From: Hyphomicrobiales bacterium | Lineage (GTDB): Bacteria > Pseudomonadota > Alphaproteobacteria > Rhizobiales > Rhizobiaceae | DNA length: 64,000 bases | Direction of reading: 5' to 3' | Assembly (NCBI GenBank): GCA_900466945.1 | Contig: UBNV01000006.1 | Coordinates: 496,001 to 560,000 of the forward strand | Part shown: in pieces, positions 36,982 through 46,411 of the stretch | Numbering within the stretch: position 1 is the stretch's first letter | Layout: every line of letters begins with the position of its first letter | The notes under the pieces: generated by a model | What the model was told of the DNA's origin: nothing | Database searches by the model: none | Seen by the model: only the letters and a program-made list of their open reading frames with translations | Translations under genes and position numbers: made by a program

Positions 36982-37740
36982 TCAGCGCGTGGGCGGAATG
37001 GTGATTTCGGATCGGCGGCAGGAGCGGCTATCAACCTCTGGACAGGCTCGGAAGCCCAATGAGCGGTCGAGGCAGATCCTGACTTCGTCGATTCTCTCCC
37101 TATCACAGGTCACCGCCACTGCCGAGCGGGGAAGTCCCGGATTGCTGCGGATGAAGGCGGCCTCGACGGCCTGCGGCGAAGTTCGGCTTTGGCTATCAAC
37201 ATCGGACAGTTCGCCAGGAATGCGAATGGTATCATAGGCTTGGCGCACGAGGCTGAAGTAGTCACTCATAGCAAGACCGGAGCAGGACCCGTGTTTGCGC
37301 CACTGATGGCCGATCAGTCCCATGCTCGGCATGATGTCGATTACCGATCGACCGATCCGCTGGGGTACCCTGTCGCCTTCTGATGTCGGGCAGTTTTCCG
37401 GCCAGCCGCTCTCGTTCTGCGGCCAAAGCCCATGCACGACCCAGCCGAAATCCTTGTCCTCGCCGCATTGCTCGCGGTTGCGGCCTGCCGCCTCGCTGTT
37501 ACAGAAGGTCGGCGACCAGGAAAGGGCGAGCACGTAAAAATCGAAACCTCGGCCTTGCGGAACATTCGACTCAGACCCCGTCGGCGCTTGCCGCTTGTCG
37601 GACTGTGCCTGGGAGGAGGGCGCCTCGGACGACGCCGTCGGGATCGGCCGATCTGCGGGAGTATCGGCCGGCAGGAAACTGTAGACGGCGGCGGCCGCAA
37701 GCATCAGGCCGAAGGCGACGAAGCCGGTATAGCGTCCCAT
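36982..37740 (-). CDS. ribonuclease T2 family protein
   Basis: Exported RNase T2-type protein (252 aa): N-terminal membrane anchor or signal (residues 5-22), Pro/Ser-rich linker to about residue 62, then the catalytic domain (FDFYVLALSWSPTFC). CAS I: VVHGLWPQ with His103. CAS II: HQWRKHGSC with His145, Lys149 and His150; the position usually occupied by catalytic Glu (HEW) is Gln146. Cysteines typical of the family fold are present. Periplasmic RNA degradation is expected if active. Start at 37740 follows rlmJ stop by 13 bases; the frame begins earlier within rlmJ. Confidence 0.88.
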   Translation of the reverse strand: MGRYTGFVAFGLMLAAAAVYSFLPADTPADRPIPTASSEAPSSQAQSDKRQAPTGSESNVPQGRGFDFYVLALSWSPTFCNSEAAGRNREQCGEDKDFGWVVHGLWPQNESGWPENCPTSEGDRVPQRIGRSVIDIMPSMGLIGHQWRKHGSCSGLAMSDYFSLVRQAYDTIRIPGELSDVDSQSRTSPQAVEAAFIRSNPGLPRSAVAVTCDRERIDEVRICLDRSLGFRACPEVDSRSCRRSEITIPPTR

Positions 37741-37753
37741 GCCGATCCTCCGC

Positions 37754-38617
37754 TCAGTCTTCCCCACGCAGCCAGAAGCAGCGGTGTGAAGCATAGCGAT
37801 CCTGCGCCATCAGCCGCTTGAGTTCCGGCAGCACGAGATGCATCTCGTCCTTCAGCGTGAAGGGCGGGTTGACGATGACGAGGCCGGTGCCGGACAAGCC
37901 GGTCTGCTCACGGTCGCTTTTGATGTGAAGTTCGGCGCACAGCATCTTCGGGATTTCTAGCGCCTGAAGCGCCTCGTGGAATTCCTTGATCGGGGCACCC
38001 TTCTTGATTGGATACCAGAGGCAATAGACGCCATTGGCGAAACGCCGATGGGCCTTGGCGAGACCATCGACCAGTCGCTCATATTCGCCCTCGATCTCGA
38101 AGGGCGGATCGACCAGCACGATGCCGCGCTTCTCCTTCGGCGGCAGATGCGCATTCAGCGTCAGCCAACCGTCGAGTTCGGTCACGCGCACCTGGAAATC
38201 GCCCTCGAACAGACGAGAGAGGGACCGCGAATCCTCGGGATGCAGCTCCATCGCCGAGAGGCGATCCTGCGGGCGGAAGAGATCGCGTGCGAGTTTCGGC
38301 GAGCCGGGATAGCGTGTCAGCGGACCGCCTTCCTGGCGATCCGGGTTGAGCCCCTTCACCGCATCGAGATACGGCGCCATGATCTCGGCCACCTTCTCCG
38401 GCAGCTCGGCGTCGATCACCTTGCCGATGCCCCCAAGCCATTCGCCTGTTTTCTGCGCCTCGTCCGACGAGAGGTCATAGAGCCCGATGCCGGCATGGGT
38501 GTCGAGAACGCGAAACGCCTTGTCCTTCTGCTGCAGATAGACGATCAGCCGCGACAAAACGAGATGCTTCAAGACATCGGCAAAATTGCCCGCGTGATAG
38601 ATATGGCGATAATTCAT
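37754..38617 (-). CDS. rlmJ: 23S rRNA (adenine2030-N6)-methyltransferase
   Basis: RlmJ family (287 aa). N-terminus MNYRHIYHAGNFADVLKH is diagnostic; SAM site in LDTHAGIGLYDL, catalytic N6-methyltransferase motif DPPFE in GIVLVDPPFE, and the C-terminal GTGLVIVNPPF. The start at 38617 is the family start; the open frame to 39097 lies over the divergent molybdoenzyme gene. Followed closely by the RNase T2 gene and GST. Confidence 0.94.
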   Translation of the reverse strand: MNYRHIYHAGNFADVLKHLVLSRLIVYLQQKDKAFRVLDTHAGIGLYDLSSDEAQKTGEWLGGIGKVIDAELPEKVAEIMAPYLDAVKGLNPDRQEGGPLTRYPGSPKLARDLFRPQDRLSAMELHPEDSRSLSRLFEGDFQVRVTELDGWLTLNAHLPPKEKRGIVLVDPPFEIEGEYERLVDGLAKAHRRFANGVYCLWYPIKKGAPIKEFHEALQALEIPKMLCAELHIKSDREQTGLSGTGLVIVNPPFTLKDEMHLVLPELKRLMAQDRYASHRCFWLRGED

Positions 38618-38692
38618 GAGGGCTTCCGATGGCAGTGATGAATTGTTCGAATGGGGCTTTTGAGCGTTCAGGCCTTGGCCTATAACCGGCGC

Positions 38693-40807
38693 ATGAACAT
38701 TCAGAGCCCCATCCGAAACCGGTCGGTCGGTCATACGGCCTGTCCGCATGACTGTCCATCCACCTGCGCGCTTGACGTCGAACTGACCGAGGACGGCCGC
38801 ATCGGTCGTATGCGCGGGGCAACCGAGAACAGCTATACGGCGGGCGTCATCTGCGCCAAGGTCGCGCGGTACGCCGAGCGGCTCTATCACCCGGATCGGC
38901 TGATGAAACCGGTTCGCCGGGCCGGCGCCAAGGGGGCAGGGCAGTGGCAGGACGTCACCTGGGAAGACGCCCTCGACGAGATCGCCGACGCCTTCGTCAA
39001 GGCGGAGCAGCGCCACGGCTCCGAAGCCGTCTGGCCTTACTTCTACGCCGGCACCATGGGTCTCGTGCAGCGCGACTCGATCGAGCGCCTGCGACACGCG
39101 AAGAAATATTCCGGCTTCTTCGGCACGATCTGCACCAACATGGCCTGGACCGGTTATGTCATGGGCACCGGCACGCTGCGCGGGCCTGATCCGCGTGAGA
39201 TGGCCGTCTCAGATTGCGTCGTGATCTGGGGCACCAATGCGGTCGCGACCCAGGTCAATGTGATGACCCACGCGATCAAGGCCCGCAAGGATCGTGGCGC
39301 GAAGATCGTCGTCGTCGACATCTACGACAATCCGACGATGAAGCAGGCCGATATGGCCCTCATTCTCAAGCCCGGCACGGATGCGGCGCTCGCCTGCGCC
39401 GCCATGCATGTCGCCTTCCGCGATGGTTATGCAGACCGTGCCTATATGGCGAAATTCGCCGATGATCCGGCAGGTCTCGAAGCGCATCTCAAGGACAAGA
39501 CGCCGGAATGGGCGTCTGCCATCACGGGCCTCTCTGTCGACGAGATCGAGGCCTTCGCCCGCCACGTCGGCCAGACGAAAAAGACTTATCTCCGTCTCGG
39601 CTACGGCTTCACGCGCAGCCGCAATGGTGCCGTCTCCATGCATGCGGCCCTGTCGCTCGCGACCGTGCTCGGCGCCTGGCAATACGAGGGCGGCGGCGCC
39701 TTTCACTCGAACAGCGACATCTTCCAGCTCAACAAGGCGGAGTTGATGGGAACCGCCATGGTCGACCCTGAGATCCGCATGCTCGACCAGTCGCAGATCG
39801 GCCGCGTGCTGACGGGTGACGCCGAGGCCTTGCGCCATCGCGGCCCGGTCGACGCGCTGATCATCCAGAACACCAATCCGGTGAATGTCGCGCCTGAACA
39901 GCGGCTGGTGAAGCAAGGCTTCCTGCGCCACGACCTTTTCGTTGCCGTGCACGAGCAGTTCATGACCGAGACGGCGGAACTGGCCGACATAGTGCTGCCG
40001 GCCACCATGTTCGTCGAACATGACGACATCTATCGCGGCGGTGGCCAGAGCCATATCCTGCTGGGGCCGAAGCTCGTCGAGGCACCACCCTTGGTGCGCA
40101 CCAACCTCTTCGTCATCGAGGAACTGGCCAAGCGCCTCGGCGTCGTCGATCGCCCCGGCTTCGGCAAGACCGAGCGGGAGCATATCGAGCGCATGCTTTA
40201 TGTCAGCGGCAAGCCGGATTTCGACACGCTGATCGATGACAAGTGGCTCGACTGCCAGCCGGCCTTCGACGACGCCCATTATCTGAACGGCTTTGCCCAT
40301 CCGGACGGCAAGTTCCGCTTCAAGCCGGATTGGGAAAATACGCCAGCCCCGAACAAGCCGCCGGCAAAGCTCGGCTCGCTGGGACCGGTCAAGGCCCTGC
40401 CTGTCTATCCCGATCAGGTGGACCTGATCGAAACCGCCGATGCGGAACACCCATTCCGGCTTGCCACGTCACCGGCGCGCAACTTCCTGAACTCCACATT
40501 CGCCGAGACCAAGACCTCGCGCGACAAGGAGGGCCGCCCCGAGGTCATGGTCAATCCGGCCGATGCTGCATCGCTTGGCCTCGCCGATGGCGACGTCGTC
40601 CGCCTCGGCAACATCAGGGGTGACCTGCGCATCCACGCCAGGATCACCGAAGCCGTAAAGCCGGGCGTGCTAGTCGCCGAAGGTCTCTGGCCGAACAAGA
40701 GCCATCTCGACGGCGAGGGCATCAATGTCCTGACTGGCGCCGATCCGGCCGCCCCGCATGGCGGCGCTGCCTTCCACGACAATAAAGTTTGGATGAGAAA
40801 AGCATAA
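38693..40807 (+). CDS. molybdopterin oxidoreductase family protein (bis-MGD, [4Fe-4S])
   Basis: Cytoplasmic member (704 aa, no Tat signal) of the BisC/dimethyl-sulfoxide-reductase superfamily. N-terminal iron-sulfur cysteines C17-x3-C21-x3-C25 (CPHDCPSTC) and C54 (GVICAK). Candidate molybdenum ligand Cys147 in GTICTNMAW. MGD-binding regions: VIWGTNAVATQ, VVVDIYDNPTMKQAD, LRLGYGFTRSRNG, and C-terminal molydop-binding domain (VMVNPADAASLGLADGDVVRLGN). No electron-transfer or membrane subunits adjoin, so its redox partner and substrate are unknown. Its stop is 2 bases before the NUDIX gene. Confidence 0.88.
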   Translation: MNIQSPIRNRSVGHTACPHDCPSTCALDVELTEDGRIGRMRGATENSYTAGVICAKVARYAERLYHPDRLMKPVRRAGAKGAGQWQDVTWEDALDEIADAFVKAEQRHGSEAVWPYFYAGTMGLVQRDSIERLRHAKKYSGFFGTICTNMAWTGYVMGTGTLRGPDPREMAVSDCVVIWGTNAVATQVNVMTHAIKARKDRGAKIVVVDIYDNPTMKQADMALILKPGTDAALACAAMHVAFRDGYADRAYMAKFADDPAGLEAHLKDKTPEWASAITGLSVDEIEAFARHVGQTKKTYLRLGYGFTRSRNGAVSMHAALSLATVLGAWQYEGGGAFHSNSDIFQLNKAELMGTAMVDPEIRMLDQSQIGRVLTGDAEALRHRGPVDALIIQNTNPVNVAPEQRLVKQGFLRHDLFVAVHEQFMTETAELADIVLPATMFVEHDDIYRGGGQSHILLGPKLVEAPPLVRTNLFVIEELAKRLGVVDRPGFGKTEREHIERMLYVSGKPDFDTLIDDKWLDCQPAFDDAHYLNGFAHPDGKFRFKPDWENTPAPNKPPAKLGSLGPVKALPVYPDQVDLIETADAEHPFRLATSPARNFLNSTFAETKTSRDKEGRPEVMVNPADAASLGLADGDVVRLGNIRGDLRIHARITEAVKPGVLVAEGLWPNKSHLDGEGINVLTGADPAAPHGGAAFHDNKVWMRKA

Positions 40808-40809
40808 AC

Positions 40810-41433
40810 ATGAGCATTTTCGACAAGGCCCGGATCGCCATCCGGGAAGACAAGACTCTGTGGAAGGGCTGGAGCCATCTGCGCGCCATCACCTTCGATT
40901 TCTTCCGCGAGGGCAGGGCGCCGCACAGGCTCACCTGGGAGGTCTTCGACCGCTGGAATGCCGCGGCCATTCTTCTGCACAATGTCGAGCGCGATACCGT
41001 CACGCTGGTGCGACAGCTCCGCATCGCGGTCCATATGAATGGCGACCATGCCTACATGCTCGAGGTCCCCGCCGGCTTTATCGACCAGGGAGAAACGGCG
41101 ATGCAGGCGGCTGTTCGCGAGGCGCTGGAGGAAACCGGCTACCAGTTGTCGAACGCCACTGCGGCCTTTGCCGCCTACATATCGCCGGGTTCGGTCACCG
41201 AAAAGCTGCACGGCTTCTACGCCGCCGTATCCGATGCCAATCGCATTTCAGCCGGTGGCGGGCTCGACCACGAGCACGAGGACATCGAGGTCGTCGAGAT
41301 CGCCTTCAATGAAGCCATGGAAATGGTCGAGGCCGGCGAGATCATCGATGCCAAGACCATCATGCTGCTGCAATGGGCGGCATTGAGACGGGCCGGCCTC
41401 AAGCCGGATCAGTCGTCAAGCGCCGCGATGTAA
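40810..41433 (+). CDS. NUDIX hydrolase (ADP-sugar pyrophosphatase type)
   Basis: 207-aa NUDIX protein. The Nudix box is complete at residues 89-111: GFIDQGETAMQAAVREALEE then TGY, with the catalytic Glu residues. N-terminal beta-sheet region and an upstream ...LHNVERDTVTLVRQLR... resemble ADP-ribose/GDP-mannose pyrophosphatases (NudF/NudK). It starts 2 bases after the molybdoenzyme gene stop, probably one transcript. Its 3' end overlaps the convergent ABC exporter gene by 25 bases. Confidence 0.9.
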   Translation: MSIFDKARIAIREDKTLWKGWSHLRAITFDFFREGRAPHRLTWEVFDRWNAAAILLHNVERDTVTLVRQLRIAVHMNGDHAYMLEVPAGFIDQGETAMQAAVREALEETGYQLSNATAAFAAYISPGSVTEKLHGFYAAVSDANRISAGGGLDHEHEDIEVVEIAFNEAMEMVEAGEIIDAKTIMLLQWAALRRAGLKPDQSSSAAM

Positions 41434-43262
41434 CCGCCGGTCTGCCTTGCCCAGAGGCGGCTGTAGAGGCCGCCGGAGGCGAGCAGATCGTCCGGTCGCC
41501 CTTCCTCGATGATCCGTCCGCGGTCGAGCACGACGATGCGGTCCATGCGGGCGATTGTCGACAGCCGATGGGCGATGGCGATGACCGTCTTGCCCTGCAT
41601 CAGCAGGTCCAGCTTCTCCTGGATGGTGGCTTCCGCCTCGCTGTCGAGGGCCGAGGTCGCCTCGTCCAGTACAAGGATCGGGGCGTCCTTCAATAAAACT
41701 CGGGCAATGGCGACGCGCTGGCGCTGCCCTCCCGAAAGGCGGACTCCCCGATCGCCGACAAAGGCGTCGGTTCCGGTTCTCCCTTCGCCATCCTTCAGTT
41801 CCGCGATGAAGTCGGCCGCACTTGCGCCGTGAATGGCAGCCGCAACCTCGGCCTCGCTCGCTCCGGGGCGGCCATAGAGAACATTGTCGCCGATCGAGCG
41901 ATGCAGAAGCGAGACATCCTGGGTGATGTAGCCGATCTTCTGCCTGAGGCTGGCCTGGGTCACGCCAGCAACCTCCTGACCATCGATCAGGATTTGTCCA
42001 CTTTTCACGTCGAAGAGCCGCAACAGCAGGCTGACCAGTGTCGTCTTTCCCGCGCCAGAAAGGCCGACCAGCCCCACTTTTTCACCCGGACGGATATGAA
42101 GCGACAGGTCCTCGAGCACAGGCGTCTCGTCGCGGTAACCGAAATTCACCTGTTCGAAGCGGATTTCCCCGTGGTCGACGACAAGCGGTCGCGCATTAGG
42201 GGAATCGACGACATCAGGCGTATTCGTCATGACCGGCATGGCATCGCGGATGGTGCCGACGGCCTCGAAGATCTGCTGGCCCATGCTGAGAAAGCCACGG
42301 GAGTTCGCCGAAAGGCGCTGGGTGAGCGTGATCGCTGCGACGAATTCGCCGATCGAGACGAAGCCTCTGACCAAACCCCAGACACTGATGCCGAAGATCG
42401 AGAGAAACAGCAGGACATTGAGCGTGATGACCGCCATGTCTGAGAGGATGCCGACCTGGCGCTCCTGATATTGCATGTCCATCGACTTGCCGATCGCCGT
42501 GCGCAGGGCGCCGGCCTCGCTGTCTTCCGCGGCAAACAGTTTCACGGTCTGGATGTTGCTGTAGAGGTCGGTCATCGAGCCGACCAGCCGGCTGCGTGCC
42601 TTGGCGGATTTGCGGGCGGTTTCGGAGAACTTCGGGATTGCCAGATGAGCGACGAGCGCATTTGCGCCGATCCAGATCACGACGGGAATGGCGAGCGGCC
42701 AGGACAATGTGATCATCAGGGCGAGCGAGCCGATCAATTGCACGATGAAGTTCGGCAGGAGCCAGATGGCGACCGCGAGCTGCTGCTTCACGGCAGATGC
42801 GACCTGGGCAATACGTGTCGCGACCTGGCCGGCGAACAGATCGTGGAAAAAGGCGAGGTCCTGCCGCTCCACCGCCTTGTGCCCGTGCCACTGGATGAGT
42901 GAGGGCATCGCGACGCCCAGCACATGCGAACCGAGCGCATTGCACAGGAAGCTCATGAGCGGCGTCACGGGAAAGAACAAGATCAGGAAGAGGATAAGCG
43001 CGGTCTGGTGTTCGCGCAGGTACTGGACTGCACCGCCTGCCGAGACCCCGTCGACCAGGTGCGAGACGCCCCAGATCACGGCGAGGTTGGAGATCTCGAT
43101 CGCCGCGCTCAGCACAAGGATCGCGACCAGTGGCCCTGGCGCATAGCGTGCAAAATGATAGAGCAGGCGAAACGGACCGCCATCCGGCATGGTCTGGAAG
43201 GGAATGTCGAGAGGTCGCAAGAGGCTCTCGAATGGGCGAAACAGGCGAGCGGAAAAGGTCAT
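41409..43262 (-). CDS. ABC exporter, fused membrane and ATPase domains
   Basis: Half-transporter (617 aa) with a six-helix ABC membrane domain (residues about 50-350) and C-terminal ATPase: Walker A GLSGAGKTT, Q-loop YITQDVSLLH, signature RLSGGQRQRVAIARVLL, Walker B PILVLDEATSALD and His-switch AHRLST. MsbA/multidrug-type architecture. Start at 43262 is after 15 non-family-like codons in a longer frame. Substrate (lipid, drug or peptide) not deducible; single gene. Confidence 0.9.
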   Translation of the reverse strand: MTFSARLFRPFESLLRPLDIPFQTMPDGGPFRLLYHFARYAPGPLVAILVLSAAIEISNLAVIWGVSHLVDGVSAGGAVQYLREHQTALILFLILFFPVTPLMSFLCNALGSHVLGVAMPSLIQWHGHKAVERQDLAFFHDLFAGQVATRIAQVASAVKQQLAVAIWLLPNFIVQLIGSLALMITLSWPLAIPVVIWIGANALVAHLAIPKFSETARKSAKARSRLVGSMTDLYSNIQTVKLFAAEDSEAGALRTAIGKSMDMQYQERQVGILSDMAVITLNVLLFLSIFGISVWGLVRGFVSIGEFVAAITLTQRLSANSRGFLSMGQQIFEAVGTIRDAMPVMTNTPDVVDSPNARPLVVDHGEIRFEQVNFGYRDETPVLEDLSLHIRPGEKVGLVGLSGAGKTTLVSLLLRLFDVKSGQILIDGQEVAGVTQASLRQKIGYITQDVSLLHRSIGDNVLYGRPGASEAEVAAAIHGASAADFIAELKDGEGRTGTDAFVGDRGVRLSGGQRQRVAIARVLLKDAPILVLDEATSALDSEAEATIQEKLDLLMQGKTVIAIAHRLSTIARMDRIVVLDRGRIIEEGRPDDLLASGGLYSRLWARQTGGYIAALDD

Positions 43263-43416
43263 CTGAAACACTGCGCTGTGAGGACAAAATGCCAAGGTCA
43301 AGGGCAATCACAGGCAGTAGACCATGAGTCTATGGCATCGGGAAGTTGCCAAATCAGACAGATTTCGATGTCTAAGACGGCAAAAATGCTGTCTCGAAGT
43401 CGGGCCGCGTCCCGGT

Positions 43417-44337
43417 CTAGAAGGTGCCCTTCACGCCAGCGGTGACCATGATCGACTGGTAATCGGACGCAGCGCCGTCGTCGAAACTGGCGCTGGCACC
43501 CGTCACTGTGTCGCGGACTTCCGCATCGCCGCGCGTCTTGAAGATTTTCTGGAAGTCGCCGCCAAGGTAGATCGCAGCCGATGGGAGGACCTGGTAGTCA
43601 GCGGTGACGGTCGCCCCCATCATCGGCGCGAGATCCATCGTGTCTGTAAAGCGAAGGTCGCGCATCCAGTGGTCGTCGACACCCTTGTAGCTGATGGCCG
43701 CGCCGCCGCGCACGACGCCGGAAAGCGTCAGGGCACCGATACGTTGTTCGGCATTGGCGCTGAGAAACAGCGTCGGGATCCTCTGCTCATAGGTGATGCC
43801 CTTCTCGCCATCGGCAAAATCGCCGACCGTGTCGTGCAAGGTCACGTCACTGTAGATGTAGCTGCCGCCGCGGGCCGTCCATTTGACATTGGTGTAGCCG
43901 ATGCCACCGCCGACCCCGAGCCGGGTGGCGCCGGTGTCGACCAGAGCGCGCTCGGCCTCCAGCAGCACGTTGATGTAGCGGTCGAGTTCGGTGTCCGGAT
44001 GCAGCGACTGGTGCGTCCATCCGGAATAGGATGTGTCCAGCCAGTCGCGGTCTTCCATGAAGCCATCGCCCCCGAGGCCCACATCGACACGACCTTTCAG
44101 TTTCCAGGCGTAACCGATGTCGACTTCTGCCCCGATCGAGCCGGTCTTGACGCCCTTGCTCTCCCAGTCGAGCTGGCTCACTTTGTAGTCGCCACTGTAG
44201 ACATATTCACCGGCCTTGATGTTGGCCATGCCAATGCCGGCGAAGTAGCGGACCGAGCCGTCCTCGCCAAAGGCCGAGGTGGCCAGTAGCAGTGCGCTGC
44301 CAAGAGAAACTGCCGAAATGCCTGGGGTGTTGAACAT
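43417..44337 (-). CDS. omptin family outer-membrane aspartyl-type protease
   Basis: 306-aa beta-barrel protease of the omptin family (MEROPS A26). Signal peptide to about SAFG (24). Matches to the OmpT pattern: KVSQLDW, EDRDWLDTS, ARGGSYIYS, ITYEQR, and the terminal Phe (AGVKGTF). The catalytic Asp pair is Asp96/Asp98 and the Asp-x-His pair is Asp221/His223, so all four residues described for OmpT are present. Expected location: outer membrane, cleaving surface or host peptides. An ATG 39 bases upstream is possible; 44337 is chosen because the signal peptide begins there. No operon partner; unrelated genes flank it. Confidence 0.88.
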   Translation of the reverse strand: MFNTPGISAVSLGSALLLATSAFGEDGSVRYFAGIGMANIKAGEYVYSGDYKVSQLDWESKGVKTGSIGAEVDIGYAWKLKGRVDVGLGGDGFMEDRDWLDTSYSGWTHQSLHPDTELDRYINVLLEAERALVDTGATRLGVGGGIGYTNVKWTARGGSYIYSDVTLHDTVGDFADGEKGITYEQRIPTLFLSANAEQRIGALTLSGVVRGGAAISYKGVDDHWMRDLRFTDTMDLAPMMGATVTADYQVLPSAAIYLGGDFQKIFKTRGDAEVRDTVTGASASFDDGAASDYQSIMVTAGVKGTF

Positions 44338-44433
44338 GGGATGCCTGTGCCGATCGGATAATCGCCACGGTTGCATGTTTATGGTTAAGAGATTGCTATC
44401 AGGACTTTGGCGCCGAAGCCTGGCCGCCTTGCC

Positions 44434-45090
44434 TCAGGCGCTGATCAACCTTGCCGCTGCGTCCGTTTCGGAAGCCAGCCGCTCGACGCTGCCATCCGCC
44501 CGCATCGCGACCTGACCCGATGCCACGAGCTTTAGAGCAGCCGCATAGGTCTGGTGCTCGACGGTGAGCACACGGCCCGCAAGGGTTTCCGCCGTGTCAT
44601 CGATCAGAACGGGCACGACCGCCTGCGCGATGACGGGCCCTTCGTCCATGCCTTCGGTGACGAAATGCACGGTGCAGCCGGCAACCTTCATACCTGCGTC
44701 CAGCGCCCGCTGATGCGTGTGCAGTCCGGGGAACAGCGGCAGCAGGGAAGGGTGAATGTTGAGGATGCGGCCTTCATGTGGACGGATGAACTCGCCGGAG
44801 AGCAGGCGCATGTAACCCGCGAGGCAGATGAGATCGGGACCGATCTCGGCAAGAGCGGCAAGGATCGCCGCCTCGTGCTCGGCCTTCGAGCCAAAATTCT
44901 TGCGTTCGAACACGCGTGTCGGGATGCCCAGCGCTTCCGCCTTGGCAAGACCGCCGGCCTGAGGCTTGTCGGAAAAGACCGCGACGATCTCTGCCGGATA
45001 GTCCGCCGCTTCGCAGGCTTTCGCTAGCGCCAGCATGTTCGACCCGCCGCCGGAGATGAAGGCGACGACACGTTTGCGGCTCACGCTCAT
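44434..45090 (-). CDS. purN: phosphoribosylglycinamide formyltransferase
   Basis: GAR transformylase using 10-formyl-tetrahydrofolate (218 aa). Motifs: [11 protein letters not shown] at the N-terminus, active-site [20 protein letters not shown], and [16 protein letters not shown]. Start overlaps the purM stop by 4 bases (ATGA), so purM-purN is translationally coupled. Confidence 0.95.
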   Translation of the reverse strand: MSVSRKRVVAFISGGGSNMLALAKACEAADYPAEIVAVFSDKPQAGGLAKAEALGIPTRVFERKNFGSKAEHEAAILAALAEIGPDLICLAGYMRLLSGEFIRPHEGRILNIHPSLLPLFPGLHTHQRALDAGMKVAGCTVHFVTEGMDEGPVIAQAVVPVLIDDTAETLAGRVLTVEHQTYAAALKLVASGQVAMRADGSVERLASETDAAARLISA

Positions 45091-46160
45091 AGGGCGAGCG
45101 TACCCTTGTAGGTAACGCCATGCGCACCCTCTTCGCGGGCGATCATGCGGCCGAGGCGGGCGACGGTCTCGCCTTCTACTTCGAGGGCGGCGGTGACGGC
45201 CTCGACGTTTTCAGGGGCGACGACAACAATCATGCCGATGCCGCAGTTGAAGGTGCGCAGCATTTCGTTCTGGGCAACACCGCCGGTCTTGGCGAGCCAG
45301 GAGAAGACGGCCGGAACCTCAAAGGACGAAAGGTCGATTTCGGCGGCGAGATGCTTCGGCAGCACACGCGGAATGTTCTCCGGGAAGCCGCCGCCGGTGA
45401 TATGGGCGAGCGCCTTCAGCGCCTTGGTTTCCTTGATCGCCTTCAGAAGCGGCTTAACATAGATGCGGGTCGGCGTCAGAAGCGCCGCACCTAGCGACTG
45501 GCCGTCGGCGAAGGGCGCCGGTGCATCCCAGGCAAGGCCCGAGACTTCGACGATCTTGCGCACCAGCGAGAAGCCGTTGGAATGCACGCCCGACGACGAG
45601 AGGCCGAGGATCACGTCGCCTTCAGCGATGTCGCCAGCCGGCAGCAGCTCGCCTCGCTCGGCAGCACCGACTGCAAAGCCCGCGAGGTCATAATCGCCCT
45701 TGGAATACATGCCCGGCATTTCGGCGGTTTCGCCGCCGATCAGCGCGCAGCCTGCCTCGCGGCAGCCGGCAGCGATGCCTTGAACGATCGCTGCACCCTG
45801 GTCCGGGTCGAGCTTGCCGGTGGCGAAATAGTCGAGGAAGAGCAGGGGCTCGGCACCCTGAACCACGAGGTCGTTGACGCACATGGCGACGAGGTCGATG
45901 CCAACGGTGTCATGGATATTGGCGTCGATGGCGATCTTCAGTTTGGTGCCGACGCCATCATTGGCGGCCACCAGGATCGGGTCCTTGAAGCCGGCGGCCT
46001 TGAGGTCGAAGAGGCCGCCGAAGCCGCCGATCTCGCCATCCGCACCGGGACGACGCGTCGACTTCACAGCCGGCTTGATCTTCTCGACCATCAGGTTGCC
46101 CGCGTCGATGTCGACGCCCGCATCGCTATAGGTCAACCCGTTCTTGCCAGCCTGGCTCAT
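45087..46160 (-). CDS. purM: phosphoribosylformylglycinamidine cyclo-ligase
   Basis: AIR synthetase of purine synthesis (357 aa): ATP-dependent ring closure. Motifs [46 protein letters not shown] and [14 protein letters not shown] are all characteristic. Start at 46160 chosen by family N-terminus; the frame is open 14 codons earlier. Paired with purN. Confidence 0.96.
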   Translation of the reverse strand: MSQAGKNGLTYSDAGVDIDAGNLMVEKIKPAVKSTRRPGADGEIGGFGGLFDLKAAGFKDPILVAANDGVGTKLKIAIDANIHDTVGIDLVAMCVNDLVVQGAEPLLFLDYFATGKLDPDQGAAIVQGIAAGCREAGCALIGGETAEMPGMYSKGDYDLAGFAVGAAERGELLPAGDIAEGDVILGLSSSGVHSNGFSLVRKIVEVSGLAWDAPAPFADGQSLGAALLTPTRIYVKPLLKAIKETKALKALAHITGGGFPENIPRVLPKHLAAEIDLSSFEVPAVFSWLAKTGGVAQNEMLRTFNCGIGMIVVVAPENVEAVTAALEVEGETVARLGRMIAREEGAHGVTYKGTLAL

Positions 46161-46411
46161 GCCTGCCTCCGATCCTGCGAGAATTTGGGCTGGCCATGGC
46201 ATGAAGAGCCCTCAGATGCAAGCAGCGAGCCGGGGAAGTGCACGATTTCCCGGCCAATCTCGGCCTCGATCATCACTTGTCGTGGTCTTGAGGGTGCGAG
46301 TTCTTGACCAAGGCTTTGCCAGTAACCTATCTCCTAGTGCAGCGCAGCAGCAGGTGACGAGCGTCCGCGCAGGCCCGAACTTGGCGATACAGTTCAAAAA
46401 CGGAGACGGAT

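Noticed and set aside
44338..44433. PhoP-type box upstream of the omptin gene
   Set aside because: TGTTTA followed by TGGTTAA near 44376-44388 is loosely similar but the spacing does not fit the enteric PhoP box, and the strand and position are uncertain.
46161..46411. Extra small gene in the purM/PerM gap
   Set aside because: Only non-family frames; no good ribosome-binding site. Treated as a divergent promoter gap of 251 bp with no further signal.
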